From Eutreptiella sp. 'Long Island Sound 2002' (lineage: Eukaryota; Euglenozoa; Euglenophyceae; Eutreptiales; Eutreptiaceae), in assembly GCA_964036045.1 (NCBI GenBank), contig OZ038384.1, positions 48,103,843-48,167,842 of the forward strand: a stretch of DNA of 64,000 nucleotides, read 5' to 3'. A program made the translations under genes and the position numbers. The notes beneath the pieces were generated by a model, which worked only from the letters and a program-made list of their open reading frames with translations, searched no databases and was not told the origin of the DNA. Positions within the stretch are counted from its first letter, which is position 1. The number at the start of each line of letters is the position of its first letter. This document shows positions 31,925 to 43,230 of this stretch, piece by piece.

Positions 31925-32714
31925 GAAGGTTTTATAGTGTTTTCAGCACCGTGTTTTTGTTGTGCCTCTCCTGCTGCTTGCTGCTGGTGTAGGGTTCATG
32001 CTGCTTGTTTTTGATGAGCAAAATGTTTTATTGTTGAAATACAACCAATCCAGGATAACCCAAGCCAGTGATAAGCAAGTAGAAGATAAACAGGATCAAA
32101 GCATGAAGGGCCGCAGTCACAAAGAGTTAGATGAAGACAACTATCAACAATAGACAACCGCAATTCACATACATTGCAACTCAGGATGAAATATTTTACA
32201 TGTTTGGGAAAAACTGATTGAAAAACTGCCGCAAGGGCTCACTCTCATCCATAGTGCCATCTTGAGATGTGTACCCCTTGTTTTTGGGTCCCATAGGTGC
32301 TGAGGTGGCATGGCTTGTGGCGCTGAGATCACTGCCATGTCACCCGGGATAATCCTGTTTAGCTAGGCTGACTGGGTATTGAACCCAGGACCTCTCGGAA
32401 AGAGGTGCCCCGGCCCCCTAGGGTGCATACCACTAGGATAGCTAAGAATTCATGAGAAAACATAGAAAAATTCATAGGCTCTGCCCTCAATATATCAGTG
32501 CCTCAGTCACTCAGGAAAAGATGTTTTAGGGCATATAGCTTGGGGATCAAGGGGTCCACACAACATCCTGCTTTAGCTTTTGGTTCCATAGGTCAAAATG
32601 TGTTATCACCCATTTTCGTTAGGGCAATACCAAGATAAAAATGCAAGAGTGCTTAGAGCACCTCTGATACAACTAAAGTATACCCTAAAGCATTGGAAAA
32701 GCACTTTTCTTACT
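31924..32714 (-). repeat. 5' LTR of element B
   Basis: Bounded by the primer-binding site and by the terminal tract ttttcttact, which mirrors tttttcttact at the end of A's LTR. Outside lies cccta and then element C linker coding, so B inserted there. Apart from the termini, the sequence is unlike A's LTR. It includes a tRNA-like segment at 32370-32446. Confidence 0.7.
32370..32446 (-). repeat. tRNA-like segment (SINE head) in the LTR of element B
   Basis: On the minus strand an A-box-like tagctatcctagtgg (32430-32444) is followed by a B-box-like ggttcaatacc (within 32374-32386). Spacing fits a pol III internal promoter. Acceptor-stem pairing is poor, so a SINE is more likely than a tRNA gene. 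It may have inserted into the LTR. Confidence 0.45.
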
Positions 32715-33053
32715 CCCTATGCCTGGGCACTCCACTGGCCACAAATTCTGGCTAGTTTGGGCATAGTTCAGTCCTTCAGCCACGACTTGCCTCTTTGCCT
32801 CCACATACTCTTTCTGCTTGGGATGCAGGCCATTCTTCACCTGCTCTACCCTCCTCATTAAGAACAGTGGTTCCTCAGTCGTAGCATAGTCGGCTTGTTC
32901 AACTTCCTCTCCACAGGTCCGGACGAAGGAGGCGTCATGATAGCTTTCATCCTCAGAGTGTATTGAACTATGCAGCCCACATAGTCGACACTCTAAGACT
33001 ACATCAGGAGTACATGCATCGCAGGGGATGTTGGGGGCAGCTGCATCCGGCAC
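32715..33053 (-). pseudogene. Linker segment of element C, truncated by element B
   Basis: SIHSEDESYHDASFVRTCGEE and EYVEAKRQVVAEGLNYAQ match the linker of B (SIHSDDETEH, EYVDSKRRLVAEKLCYAEP). Coding similarity stops exactly at B's LTR end (32714/32715). C's RT and downstream parts are therefore beyond B and not in this window. Confidence 0.7.
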
Positions 33054-33268
33054 AAGGTAATCCTCTCCCTAAGGTAGTTTGCGACACGTCTCCGGGCCCG
33101 AGTCGGTCTTTCAGGACATCAAGGGTATAACCGTTGCTATCGCGTTGCAGCCCTTGGCCCATAAAGGTCCGTGTCATCCCATGGTACTGGTGCCAGGCTA
33201 CCGTCCACAACGCTCAGCATACTCCCCCATCTTGGTTTCCCAATCAAGGTCTTCCTCGGCGATAGCAC

Positions 33269-34066
33269 TTAGATGGCGTCATCCGCCAGCTGGACAGAAG
33301 TTAAGGTTAGCTTTCCCAATAGAGTACACCAGTACTCACTCCCCCCAGGGGGTCCCCTGTCAGGTGAACACAGGACCAGACAAGAACGTTCCAGGGCCAC
33401 CTTGGTGAGGACCTTCCCAAGCTCACTGATGCTTGGGTTCCCATAGGCCATCCCCAACGAGGGAGAGTAAAATGTATAGGAGCATTTTTTCTCCTTGCTG
33501 AAGTGGGGGTCAAAGACGTGCGGCTTCTCACTCGAGAACAGTTCCAAACTAACATCCTCTCTAGAGTATCCCAACTCCTTTAGGCCCTTGTCTAGGTCCT
33601 CCCCCAAGAGCTGATAGTCTTCCATCTTGGCAGCGACCATCATAGCAGAGGGTTGCTTCTGGCATACCCTCAGGTAGCCAGACGCTTCTTCAGTTTGCTC
33701 CAGTGGTACAGATTTCCGCCCGTCCCCATGGTACACATGGAAGAACATAGGGCGCCGGCAGAGTGAGAAACAGTGTCTGTAGATGTTCAGCGAAGAAGTT
33801 GGTACCCAAGACAAAGTCGAAGGCTTCCATGCCCATCCCATAGAACTTGTTGGCAGTACTCTGAGACACCAGAGGCACGTCGACCTCACATCCCCCACAG
33901 CAATGCACCACACGGCCATCCGCCATGAGTATCGCCGCGGTATGCATCGTGTTCTTGAGTACCCCACGAGGGTAAATTGTCTTGGCCACAAGGATGTGCT
34001 GGCCAGGCGTTCAGTACCCCAGGTGCTCTTACCTCCCAAGTCGGATACGTACCGGGAACACCACAT
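33269..34066 (-). pseudogene. Protease and methyltransferase-like domain of element C
   Basis: The protease C-terminal half is in frame 33989-33690 (FDFVLGTNFFAEH). The active-site DTGA of A and B is destroyed here: the matching segment contains a stop and reads TPGQ. The extra domain is SLELFSSEKPHVFDPHFSKE, then GMAYGNPSISELGKVLTK and LVLCSPDRGPPGGSEYW. NPPF is NPSI and PDWG is PDRG, so it is more decayed than in A. The same domain order in a third copy shows that the extra domain belongs to the family. Confidence 0.65.
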
Positions 34067-34091
34067 CTGTATTTCTCCCCGAGCGCCCTTG

Positions 34092-34717
34092 TCAGAACTC
34101 GGCTGGTAGGGTTATATCACAGCCCTGCTTGCGGAGCTTCCGCACCATGTGCATCAGGTGGGACCTATAGTTGGAAGCAAACCTGTCCCCATTGTCCTCG
34201 ATGGGACGTTTAGCGCCTTGCTCTTGTTGTCCTTGAGCTTGAGCTTGAGTTTGTGAACAGGTTGTAGGGCCTGTGTACTGTTGACCTGGTCTTGAGTTGT
34301 CCCCCTTGGCGTAGGGCTGCAATTCCACCTGACTCTTCTCCTTCCTCGTGTAAGGACCACCACGTCCTCCGTTGCCTTGGTTCGTGCCCTTGCTGTAGCT
34401 CTTGAACTTGCCTTTGCCTTTGTCGCCACCAGCCCTGCTGTTTTGACCCCAAGTAGGGGGTGGGTCTCAAACGTTAGCTTGGCCCAGAGGGGCTGCTCAT
34501 GGTAGCATTCATCTTTGTAGTGCTTGCGACCCCGACAGAACGCACAGGCGATGGTACACTGGTTGTGATCCGGCATTTTGGACTTGCTGCCGGTGTTGGT
34601 CGCGTGTTCCTTGCCCTGCACCACGAAGCACTGGTACCCACCACAGTCTGGGACATGGATGGAGCCACCTTTCTCGTCTCGGGAATTGCACCAGAACACG
34701 TTCTGGGTGTTTGTCAT
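34092..34717 (-). pseudogene. Gag nucleocapsid region of element C
   Basis: CAFCRGRKHYKDECYHEQ is an intact CCHC knuckle. A basic Gln/Lys-rich tail follows in a second frame (34328-34092, ending LMHMVRKLRKQGCD). Upstream FWCNSRDEKGGSIHVPDCGG matches FWCDYRDEHGHLRHAPDCEQ of B. Frames are split by indels. Confidence 0.65.
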
Positions 34718-35814
34718 ATACGGAATGTTCTTCAGTGTTTGTCGAGAGGGGCGAGGGCCCTGATATCTGCGTCAGTGGCCAGTGCTTTGCCCCTCAATTT
34801 GGCAGGCATTCAGGTGCTTGTCCAACTCTTTTTCCAGCCCCAGCTCTCGGAGCAACATCGACAAATCCTCCTAGGTGTGGGCTCTTGCCTTCTGCTGGGC
34901 AGTGGCCCCACAATTGTGCGAGAATTCTCTGCGGAACTTGGCCTTGAGCCAGAACAGGAGCTTGTTGCTGCCCTAAGATCGCGGCGCAGTCACCCGGCCT
35001 AGTGGTCCAGTTCTGCCACTGGTTCGGAGATACACGTTGGTTTACGGTTTTTTGGCAGTATGGCCAGGCTCTTGACCTCTGTATGGATCGATAAATCCGT
35101 CTGATAAGAAGGATATTGCCTCTGGAGGGCAACCAGCACCTCCGCAAACGTAGCGGACCTCGTCACGATCTAGTTGACCTGCTTCTCTAGGTACTTTGTC
35201 TTGCAACACTGCAAGAGCAAGGCGCACTTGACACTCACACTAACGTGGGTTTGGCTGGTCATCCTCAGGACCCGGCCAAAGCTCTCAGCGAACTCGCTGG
35301 GGTCATTCCCATTGGACTCAGGTAGACTGACCTCAGTCTTGTAGGTGGCGATAGCCTTGGCCTCCCTGGAGCGCTGTCCATCTTTGCGTGGACTCTTCTT
35401 CTTCTTCTTCTTCTTGCCACCCAGTTCATCTTGGTCCTCTGGGTCGTCATCCTCAGAAGGTGATGCACAACAGAGGGATGATAGCTTGTCGTCCGAGGAG
35501 TCACCAACCATATCACTTGAACCACAGGGCTGCGTATCCGGCATAGCCTTCAAGGCTGTCTAAGCCATTCGGTCAAGCTCCGCATGCGTGGAGTCCTGCA
35601 CATGACTGTAAGGGGGATAAGCAGTCCTTCCCGCAAAAGGGCTCCCCAGAATAGCCACCGAACGTATGAGTTAACTGAGCCACCAAATGGTCGACCTGTA
35701 CCCGGTGAAGCAAAGATCATGTGGTCATAGGCGAAGTTCAGGGTGGTATCAAAGGGTCCTGAAGCGCGTTCGGTAGGGGTGTCCATTTCCTTTGGACTCC
35801 GCCGTTGCTCTCTT
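34718..35814 (-). pseudogene. Gag capsid region of element C (multiply broken)
   Basis: Fragments in several frames match B gag: LLQCCKTKYLEKQVN (35170 area), EVSLPESNGNDPSEFAES, KKKKKKSPRKDGQR and PCGSSDMVGDSSDDK. 35786-35550 continues towards the gag N-terminus. At least four frame breaks are present. Confidence 0.6.
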
Positions 35815-36530
35815 TTCCCAAAACGTAGCTATGTCCCACGTTTTCTGGTGGTGGCAATCAACCTGGTAATTGTTGGGAGTATCTGTTGTCCACGGCAGGC
35901 TCTATTAGACCTTACGTCGTTAAACCATGATCTTTTGATCCAAAATCTTGCAGTCGCCAGGGAAAATGTTTCTCCATCTAACCAAATATGTTTTGGAGCC
36001 GCCGCACGCTTGGTCCTGCCGTCGCACGCTTGATCCTGCTCGATGCTTGGATACTGCTTGATTCTGACGCACGTGTAATCCTGCTTGATGCTTTGATCCT
36101 GCTTGATTTTGCGGCTGCGTATTATACCAGGCCAGAGCAACAAATACCTCAACCTGATTAGCATAGGCACAAGACAATGCAGCGATTTCCTCAAGCTGGT
36201 CCACTGTCCGGCGTTGCTGGCTACGACGTTTTTCAGGACTTTTGCCAGTCCCGATCCCACGCCATGTGACACAATGTGAATGCCTGCAGACAGGAGAAAC
36301 AGAACTGCAGACAATAAAATATGTTCTGACATCGCAAAAATAATTATAATCAATGCGGCAACAAAAATCTACACAGAGCTACATAGCTCCTGCGCACTAT
36401 GTGGTTGCTTGGTGCGGGGGACGGCGAGTTACAATGGCGACAATTGCTTTGCTCTCGCTCCCTCCTTGCAGTTCACATTCTGACAGGCATCAGCTCCAGC
36501 GTAAGCGGCAGTCGTTACCGCATCAGTCCA
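35815..36530. repeat. ~0.7-kb noncoding insertion in element C gag
   Basis: Separates gag fragments of C that lie on either side. It contains a run of imperfect short repeats around atcctgcttgat (36000-36110). No inverted termini or target duplication could be set with confidence, and no domain is visible. Confidence 0.45.
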
Positions 36531-36870
36531 GCTAGGCCCTAATTTCTTCGGTGGGGTCCCGAGTCAAGTCATCCGCCACGGCACGGAGAAATTTTTGTAT
36601 CTCGGAACGGGTCAGCGACTACCCAGACGACCTCCCAGAGCCCCTGCACCTTCCCCCACCAAAGCCGGTGCCACAGAGCACGTAGCAATTAACTGCGGAC
36701 GGAGTCCCGAGCTGGAAATGATGCCGCCATTGGTATGGACTGGTTGTAAATTGCCCAGGTAAAGCCCAGTCCATTCTCCGCTTGCGGTGCTGCTTGAGGA
36801 ATTCCTGCAGCGGCATCAGGATATTCATGGGGAGTAGGATCATGGACGTCAGTGTAGGAAGAGCCAGACA
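36531..36870 (-). pseudogene. Gag N-terminal fragment of element C
   Basis: Frames here (36871-36689 and 36843-36619) carry VSGSSYTDVHDPTPHEYP and LQEFLKQHRKRRMDW. The coding reading continues on the other side of the 6-kb inverted-repeat element at 42909, with ATEPVACT matching ANEPVASS of element B. This places that insertion inside C. Confidence 0.5.
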
Positions 36871-36876
36871 CCTAGG

Positions 36877-37285
36877 CTTTTAGGGCAGGTACGCCTCCCT
36901 AAATGGTGCCATATTACATTCCTGGGTGCCTCAATGCTTTTTTTAGTTTGTATGCCTCTCACGTTGTGCACTACATACAATGAAAAGGATGATGCAAATT
37001 AATTTTCGGTAATCTCCCATCCTATGTCTGATAACTTTGAGCCAAGCCAATTGTCCCCTGTGGTGGCTCAACATTCTGGTGCCATGCGACGGGCGGTTTC
37101 GAATTTTCCGAAAAACGGCATCCACAAGACTAATCAAGGTTGATTGCCTTTTCTCATGTTGACGATCATCCATGGCTCCCAAAACCATGATTGTCCTACC
37201 TGGATACCGCAAAGTGACTTGCAAGTTCGAAAAATATATTTTGGCCCATTTCGTGGCTCAACTATGTGGCACCATGGGACGTGCC
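36877..37285 (+). repeat. Left terminal inverted repeat with subterminal motifs
   Basis: Pairs with 42495-42902. The motif gtggctcaacat...tggtgccatg followed by gac occurs near 37055 and again near 37250, and in inverse at the other end near 42700 and 42520. Four such subterminal copies look like protein-binding sites. Confidence 0.7.
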
Positions 37286-37719
37286 AATACCAAAGCGCCA
37301 TGTCCTAAACCGTGATTAACCTTCGTTCATAGGGTTTATTGCTATTCGAGGTAGAACGATACACGAGCTCTTCGAAATTGTGACTTTGATGACTTGATGG
37401 TCCCCATTATGTTGCCATTGCCCCAAATGCCTACCTGCACGTTGTTTGGGTCCACATTCATGCACCATGATACAACACATCCAGAACTCGGGACACATGA
37501 AGTTTATATTGTGTCTGATCTATGATCACTGAGGGTTCTATCTGTATGTAGCAGGATGCAGCCAACGTTAGCAACAATTTGCTGTAAGGACGGAGGAAAT
37601 CACTGTATTAGATTTGTCCCATTCTGCCGCTCAACAAAAGCGTACCACAGTGCGGGCCAGCAGTCACGTGCGCGCACTGCTGCAGCAACGATCGGAGGCT
37701 GCTGAAAACAAAACCCAAC

Positions 37720-39134
37720 ATGGGACGAACTAAAAAGGTTTTACATGTGATTTTGACAATTCTTTCACCCTGTTCTTGGTCTTGGCCCGTCTTCATGCAC
37801 AGAAATGCGCAACACAGAGAGTGCCTGCTGCAGGACGTCCGAGAAGCCTCAAAGCGCGCCAGGGAAGATGCAGAAGGTGACGAGAGTGGTTCTAATGCCG
37901 ATACGGATGCCGAGGTAGTTGTAATTAGCAATGCAGCGTCGGTGAGGAGGCACGTAAAGGTTGTATGGTTCCATGGCTCATGAATGCGCACGTGACGACG
38001 TGCATGCTTCAGGTCGCCAGCAAAGCCTCAAAGCGCGCAAATGATCGTTCCGATGACGACGCGAGCGAAGCAAGTTGCAACATTAGATCACAGGTTGCTC
38101 GAACTAGCTACTTAGGGTCATACCGAGGCCAAACAAAAATCGGATTGTCCAGTGGCTCGTAAATGTGCACGTCGCTACTTGCTCTGCGTGGGCATAACCG
38201 AAAACTGCTCATTGCGCTGCGCTACCTGTTGCTTCACTACACTTACTGTCTATGCAGCTGCAGCGCCACTCTGAAAGGGAGACGAGCAATGTAGGAAGCA
38301 ATAGACAAGAGACTCAGGAGCGAGGTACTGATGATGAAGATGCAGATGAAGCGGAGTCCGACGTAGGTGATGTTGTGCCACTGCTTGGGAACATTCTCCG
38401 CATGGACGCTGGCATTGTTTCAATTCCTATCTGCTGCATGCACACTGTGCCAGATTCTGCAGATTGAGCAGCCCTGCCCTTGTGTCTATCAGTGACGTCA
38501 AAGCAGTATAAAGAAACATTGGCACGTGAGGCCCTCTTGCTCGACAACCTGCGGCGCCAGGGGAGCAGCCGCTGGTACGAAGCCGATGATGGGTTCTGTC
38601 TGCTTGAGGGCCTTTCAGAGACAACAAAAGACTTGGCACGCCTGATGGTGACCTCTGAGTTTGCTGAGGGTGATTTGAAGAGTGCTGTAATTTGCCGGCT
38701 TCATTACAGTTTGAAGAGAGAGTATAATGTCGTTGTTGAATGTGATCCGTCCAGTGCCACCGTGTTTTGCATGCCAATTGGTATTGAAAGGCGTGTTTCA
38801 GTCAACGCAGGCAATGGTATGTGTACAGAAATTTCTTCTGCGCAAGCCAGTCATCAAATTACACAACGGGTATTCCATGCATGTAAAAGGCAATGCCCAA
38901 ACCTTTGCCTTTATGCTTCTTTGGAGCAACAAGGCTGGTGGCTCTATTGCGCTGGAGTTGCGTGGTGATAAAGGTCCAGACACCACAGTGCATGGCTCTT
39001 CAGGTCAGTTTACGCGCGCCGTGCATCAGAAACTCGTAAGACTGAGCAGCCAGTTTGCAGACCTCCAAAACAATATGAAAAAGCTGGTTGAGTTCATAGA
39101 AAAATTCAACAAAGCGTTTGTGTTAAAGCTTTGA
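37720..39134 (+). CDS. Multi-exon gene of unknown function inside the TIR element
   Basis: Likely exons: 37720-37737 (MGRTKK), 37834-37959, 38013-38093 and 38258-38362. Each is bounded by AG/GT with all junctions in phase 0. A longer exon from about 38493 follows, then an intron near 38818-38891 and an exon to 39134. Exons 2 and 3 are related (VREASKRARED, VASKASKRAND) and highly charged, followed by an acidic Asp/Glu-rich exon. The later part (LLLDNLRRQGSSRWYEADDG ... AFMLLWSNKAGGSIALELRG) looks globular and ends in a possible coiled coil (QFADLQNNMKKLVEFIEKF). I could not fix the junction at 38362-38493. No known family recognised; it could be a transposon accessory protein or captured host gene. 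Confidence 0.45.
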
Positions 39135-39691
39135 AAACTTGTAAAAATTTTGACTCCTCCATCCTTGCGAAACTCCGCTCACTCCTTGTGATTTTCAAAA
39201 CCACAGTTCCCATCTTGATTTTTTCAAATCCACATTTTCGTCATCCTTATATCTTCACCCCTCTGAACTTCTCGACGATGACACTTCTCAAACGGAGGCA
39301 CAACAGTGAACGTGAGGTACATAAGATCCACAGGTCCCAATCGTCCCAAAAGAACCCGCCATCAGAGCGAGATCAGAAGTAACCCATTGCGGCCTGAACA
39401 ACACAAATGATGCTGATGATGCACAGTTTAAAATCAATGATTCAACACTTCAGTGGTACAAATTTGGTCTCAGAAAAACGTAAAATCTGGCAAGCACTCG
39501 ATCTATATGTACAACTCCTGTGCTCTGGCCAATGCGCGCGTGTGATTTGCGCGGCTTACACTAATCAGTACCACAACCATCAATTCACACCATCAACTAA
39601 AACAATAGCATTGCATACACAGACCCTCTTGCACCACGACCTTCTGACCAGACCTGACAGAACAAACTGCTGGCTTGTGGGGACAATTACA
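39118..39691 (+). repeat. 0.57-kb direct repeat, left copy (partner 41780-42338)
   Basis: Starts tttgaaaacttgtaaa and ends at aactgctggcttgtggg. More than 90 percent identical by eye to the partner, which lacks a 16-bp stretch. It follows directly on the stop of the spliced gene. Confidence 0.8.
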
Positions 39692-41779
39692 CCCCCGGCC
39701 CCAGCCCCAAACACCCAGCCAAAGGCTGAAATGCTGTACCCGGGTGTTCTGGCTGAAATGATGACAATCTGACACACTGACCTGCAGTTTACCAACCATC
39801 AAACCAACAGAACAGGAGCAAACACATACCAGATCACTGCGTGACCCCCCCCCCTCTCTGAGTGTTAGGCCCTCCAGGGTTGCTTTCGCATCCCGAAGGT
39901 CAGAGGCATCAGAAAATGCCCCGTTGTCCCCAAAAGGCCCACACCAGAAGTGGGTCTGGGCTCTGGCGTGCCCTGAGAATAAGAATAGCAATTTTCTTGG
40001 ACAATTTCATTATTATCCCATTGCCACAAAAATAATAATGAAACATCATAGCAAGAACAAATGGGTAGTCAGGCACAGATATCAGTCTTCTAGACGCACC
40101 CGGCAAATAGCCAAACAACACATAATACACATACCTCAACCTGAATCTCAGAACATCTCTGTGGCCTTCTATATCCAGCCACTATGGAGTGCACACCATG
40201 GCTGCCATAACCCACATCCAACACTAACACAACACACGATGGTGGCCTCTTCAGATTGCAAGTCCCTCCAGTACAATAGGAGACTGCAAATAAATAAGTA
40301 AATAAATAACTCAGCATACCACCTACATCAGCGTCGATGTCAAAGTGTTCGCCTTGACGTGGCTTTTGGGGCTGGGGGACCAACCCACACCCTCGGGCAT
40401 CCATTGGTCTATGGACCCAAACAAACTGTAGCTATGGGGCGGGTAACCATTAAATACAGTGTGGTTTGCTCTGAGGTGCCATCCAGCTATGCCCATGCAC
40501 TATCCCACCAACTGGTATCCACACAACCCCCATAACCACACAGCATACCCCAAAGTGCTGGTGGTGGTTGCTTAATTTCAGTCTGGCGTCAGGGGATACC
40601 TCACCCCTTTGCCAATGGTGGTGTGTCGATAAACTTAGCACACACACATCCGAAGGGCAAACAAACACCCTGGACTTCGTTTCGGGGGTAGAAGTTAACA
40701 TGTGGGCAATGGAAATTCCCACGGGAAGGGATTGACGCAAGGCCCAATTTGGCACTCTACTCACACACTCACACATATACCGGGTGTCACTGTCACCATA
40801 ACCAAACACCTCCAGGTGACAATGCCTTTCAGACCACCTGGATACTAGAACAGGGGGACAGGGGTACACTAGGCCTTCCAAGAAAGCAAGCAAATGTATG
40901 CGACAACTGTCATCATACTAAAACCTCAGTGCATCTTTGGGACTCCCAAGGTGGTTGAAAGTGTTATCTTTAATGTGTGTGTCACTCTTTCACCTGACCA
41001 AAACTGACAAGCTGATGTACGCTTTATCGCAAAAAATACTGACTGTACCAAAGTCATTTTCTCATGCAAATCAAATCTAACCTTCACTCTGATTCTGGAA
41101 ACCAAAAAACAAAGAAAGACAGTAACACAAGTAAAATAATCCGTTCGTGCAAGGAGCGAAGACGTGAGGCATAACAATGTTGCGGCTGGGCAGTGGGCAA
41201 CAATAATAGGCTCAGGCCCTTTATTCGCGTTGGGCAAAACGAAGCAGAGAAAAGAAAGCCTGGGCGGCAGTGCATTTAAGAGCACTTCTGCAGCCGAAAG
41301 ACAGATGGTGGCGCTGGTCCACAGTTCGTGATAGTCACAAAGTTGACCAATGAACTGTTCACGCAACTAACAAATGGAGGCTTCCACGACACTGACCAAT
41401 GGGGAAGTACACGAAACTTACGAATGCACGCGTTCACCAAACTTGCGAAAAGACGCGTTCACGAAACTGACGAATTGACGCGCGGACACATTCACGAAGC
41501 TGATAAATGGACGCGTTTTCGAAGCCTTCTCCAAACTGACAGTGGAACACCTTCTTGCAGCTGAAGAATCGACGCGTTGCTCGAAACTGATGAAGGAACA
41601 CATTCCCGAAACTGAAGGATGGACGTGTTCTCGAAACTTGTGTTCATGGCGAAATTCACGGCGAACTGCAGAAAAACAGAAGACACACATGGGGCTCGGC
41701 CAACACCTTTGGGCGCCTGAGCTGCGCTCAAGCGAGATCCACGGTTGAGAAGATTGCGACGTGGTGGGACTTCTGAACT
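39692..41779. other. 2.1-kb segment between the direct repeats
   Basis: No domain recognised on either strand. Includes a poly-C tract (39847-39855), an (aaat)n run near 40290-40310 and the degenerate tandem repeat at 41400-41660. It could be an insertion that duplicated its target, as in element B, or the spacer of a local duplication. Confidence 0.4.
41400..41660. repeat. Degenerate 27-33-bp tandem repeat
   Basis: Repeats of the type gacgcgttcacgaaactgac, with spacing 27 to 33 bp and many substitutions. Open on both strands, so any frame through it is uninformative. Confidence 0.55.
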
Positions 41780-42338
41780 TGTTTAAGTTTTGAAAACTTG
41801 TAAATATTTTGACTCCTCCATCCTTGCGAAACTCCGCTCACTCCTTGTGGTTCTCAAAACCAACCGTTCCCATCTTGATTTTTTCAAATCCACGTTTTCG
41901 TCATCCTTATATCTTCACCCCTCTGGACTTCTGTACGATGACACTTCTCAAACGGAGGCACAACAGTGAACGTGAGGTACATCAGATCCACAGGTCCCAA
42001 TCGTTCCAAAAGAACTCGCCATCAGAGCTAGTTCAAGGGTAAGCCATTGCGTGATGCTGATGATGCACAGTTTAAAATAAATGATTCAGCACTTCAGTGG
42101 TACAAATTTAATCTCCGAAAAACGTAAAATCTGGCAAGCACTCGATCTATATGTACAAATCCCGTGCTCTGGCCAATGCGCGCGCGTGATTTGCGCGGCT
42201 TACACCCATCAGTACCACAACCATCGATTCACACCATCAACTAAAATAATAGCATTGCATACGCAGACCATCTTGGAACACGACCTTCTGACCAGACCTG
42301 ACAGAACAAACTGCTGGCTTGTGGGAAAAATTACAGTT
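41780..42338 (+). repeat. 0.57-kb direct repeat, right copy
   Basis: Partner of 39118-39691. After its end the sequence enters the right inverted repeat region. Confidence 0.8.
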
Positions 42339-42494
42339 TGAGGAGTCTCAAACAAAAAGCCAGTACGCACAGCAGCAGGCGTCTGTGCCAAGCATGTACT
42401 GGCACATGGTTCCACAAGTACAACCTCAGTGATCACTCACATGACCCAATGTGTGCTTTGCTTCCGTATCAGTGTTGCCTTCACTTGTTTCGTG

Positions 42495-42902
42495 TGGCTC
42501 GTCCCATGGTCCCACATTGTTGAGCCATGAAACGGGCCAAAAAATGTTTTTCGAGATCACAAATGAATTTGCGGGACCCAGACAGGCGTAAAATCACAAC
42601 TGAAGGTTGATTGTCTCTTCTTCACATCGGTGATCATCCATGCCTTCCAAACTATGACTCTTTGGTGTTCTCCAAATTCGAAATGGCCCGTCGCATGGCA
42701 CCACAATGTGGAGCCACCACGCGGAACAATTAGTTTGGCTCAAAATTATCAGACATAGTATGCAGGATTATCAAAACTGAATTTGGATCATCCTTCTCAT
42801 TGTATGTAGTACACATAGTGGGTGGCATAGGAACCAAAAAAGCATTGGGGCACCAAGGAATAAAAAACGGGACCATTTAAGGAAACATACCTGCCCTAAA
42901 AG
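42495..42902 (-). repeat. Right terminal inverted repeat
   Basis: Inverse partner of the left repeat; divergence of about a quarter of positions suggests an old insertion. Shared landmarks include actacatacaatga and ctatgtctgataa in inverse orientation. Confidence 0.7.
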
Positions 42903-42908
42903 CCTAGG

Positions 42909-43230
42909 TGCATGCAACTGGTTCAGTAGCTGGACGTGCCGCAGGTGGCGCTGTAGCGTGTGTGTCTACTGCAGGGGTAGCATCAGGCAAGCCAGTAAGG
43001 CTGGTCCCTCAGCCACAGGTAGAGTGGTTGTAGAAGAGGATGTAGCTGGATGTTTAGCTGGGTATGTAGTGGCTGCAGGAGAGAAGGTAGCTAGCTGTGT
43101 AGGCAGTTCAGCCGTGGCCCAGGGTGTCGCGGAAAGGGACTTGGCTGCTTCAAGTGCAGTGCCTGTAGCGGAGGGCATCTTAGCAAAGTGCGCATCACTA
43201 GTGAGGCATATCCTCGGACGCTAGGACCTT
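42909..43230 (-). pseudogene. Gag N-terminal leader of element C
   Basis: Alanine/threonine/proline-rich frame (43178-42966, with LPVAEGPALLACLMLP) comparable to the gag leader of B (TRPMAEGTGFTGMPTYP). No primer-binding site or LTR is obvious to the right, so C's 5' end is either diverged or lost. Confidence 0.5.

Larger units (their letters stand above)
4906..32714 (-). mobile_element. Ty3/gypsy element B, chromodomain type, carrying two nested insertions
   Basis: Read on the minus strand: 5' LTR 31924-32714, primer-binding site ending at 31924, gag 31830-29361, protease 29330-28820, a 5.1-kb foreign insertion (28819-23706), a duplicated protease segment, a methyltransferase-like domain 23265-22824, linker and RT 22764-21074, RNase H and integrase 20775-19651, chromodomain 19632-18883, and a 3' noncoding region. 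The noncoding region is split by element A (6832-18489) and resumes at 6826, ending at a polypurine tract (4969-4976) and a 3' LTR remnant (4906-4968). Many frameshifts and stops show that it is dead. It sits in element C. Confidence 0.8.
36877..42902. mobile_element. 6-kb terminal-inverted-repeat DNA element
   Basis: The ends are cttttagggcaggta and its inverse, flanked on both sides by cctagg (36871-36876 and 42903-42908), a possible 6-bp target duplication. Because cctagg is its own inverse, a TA or CTA duplication with longer TIRs is equally possible. The inverted similarity extends at least 400 bp (36877-37285 with 42495-42902) at roughly 75 percent. Inside are short spliced exons and a 2.1-kb segment flanked by direct repeats. 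No transposase catalytic motif was found, so the superfamily is unknown. Confidence 0.7.
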
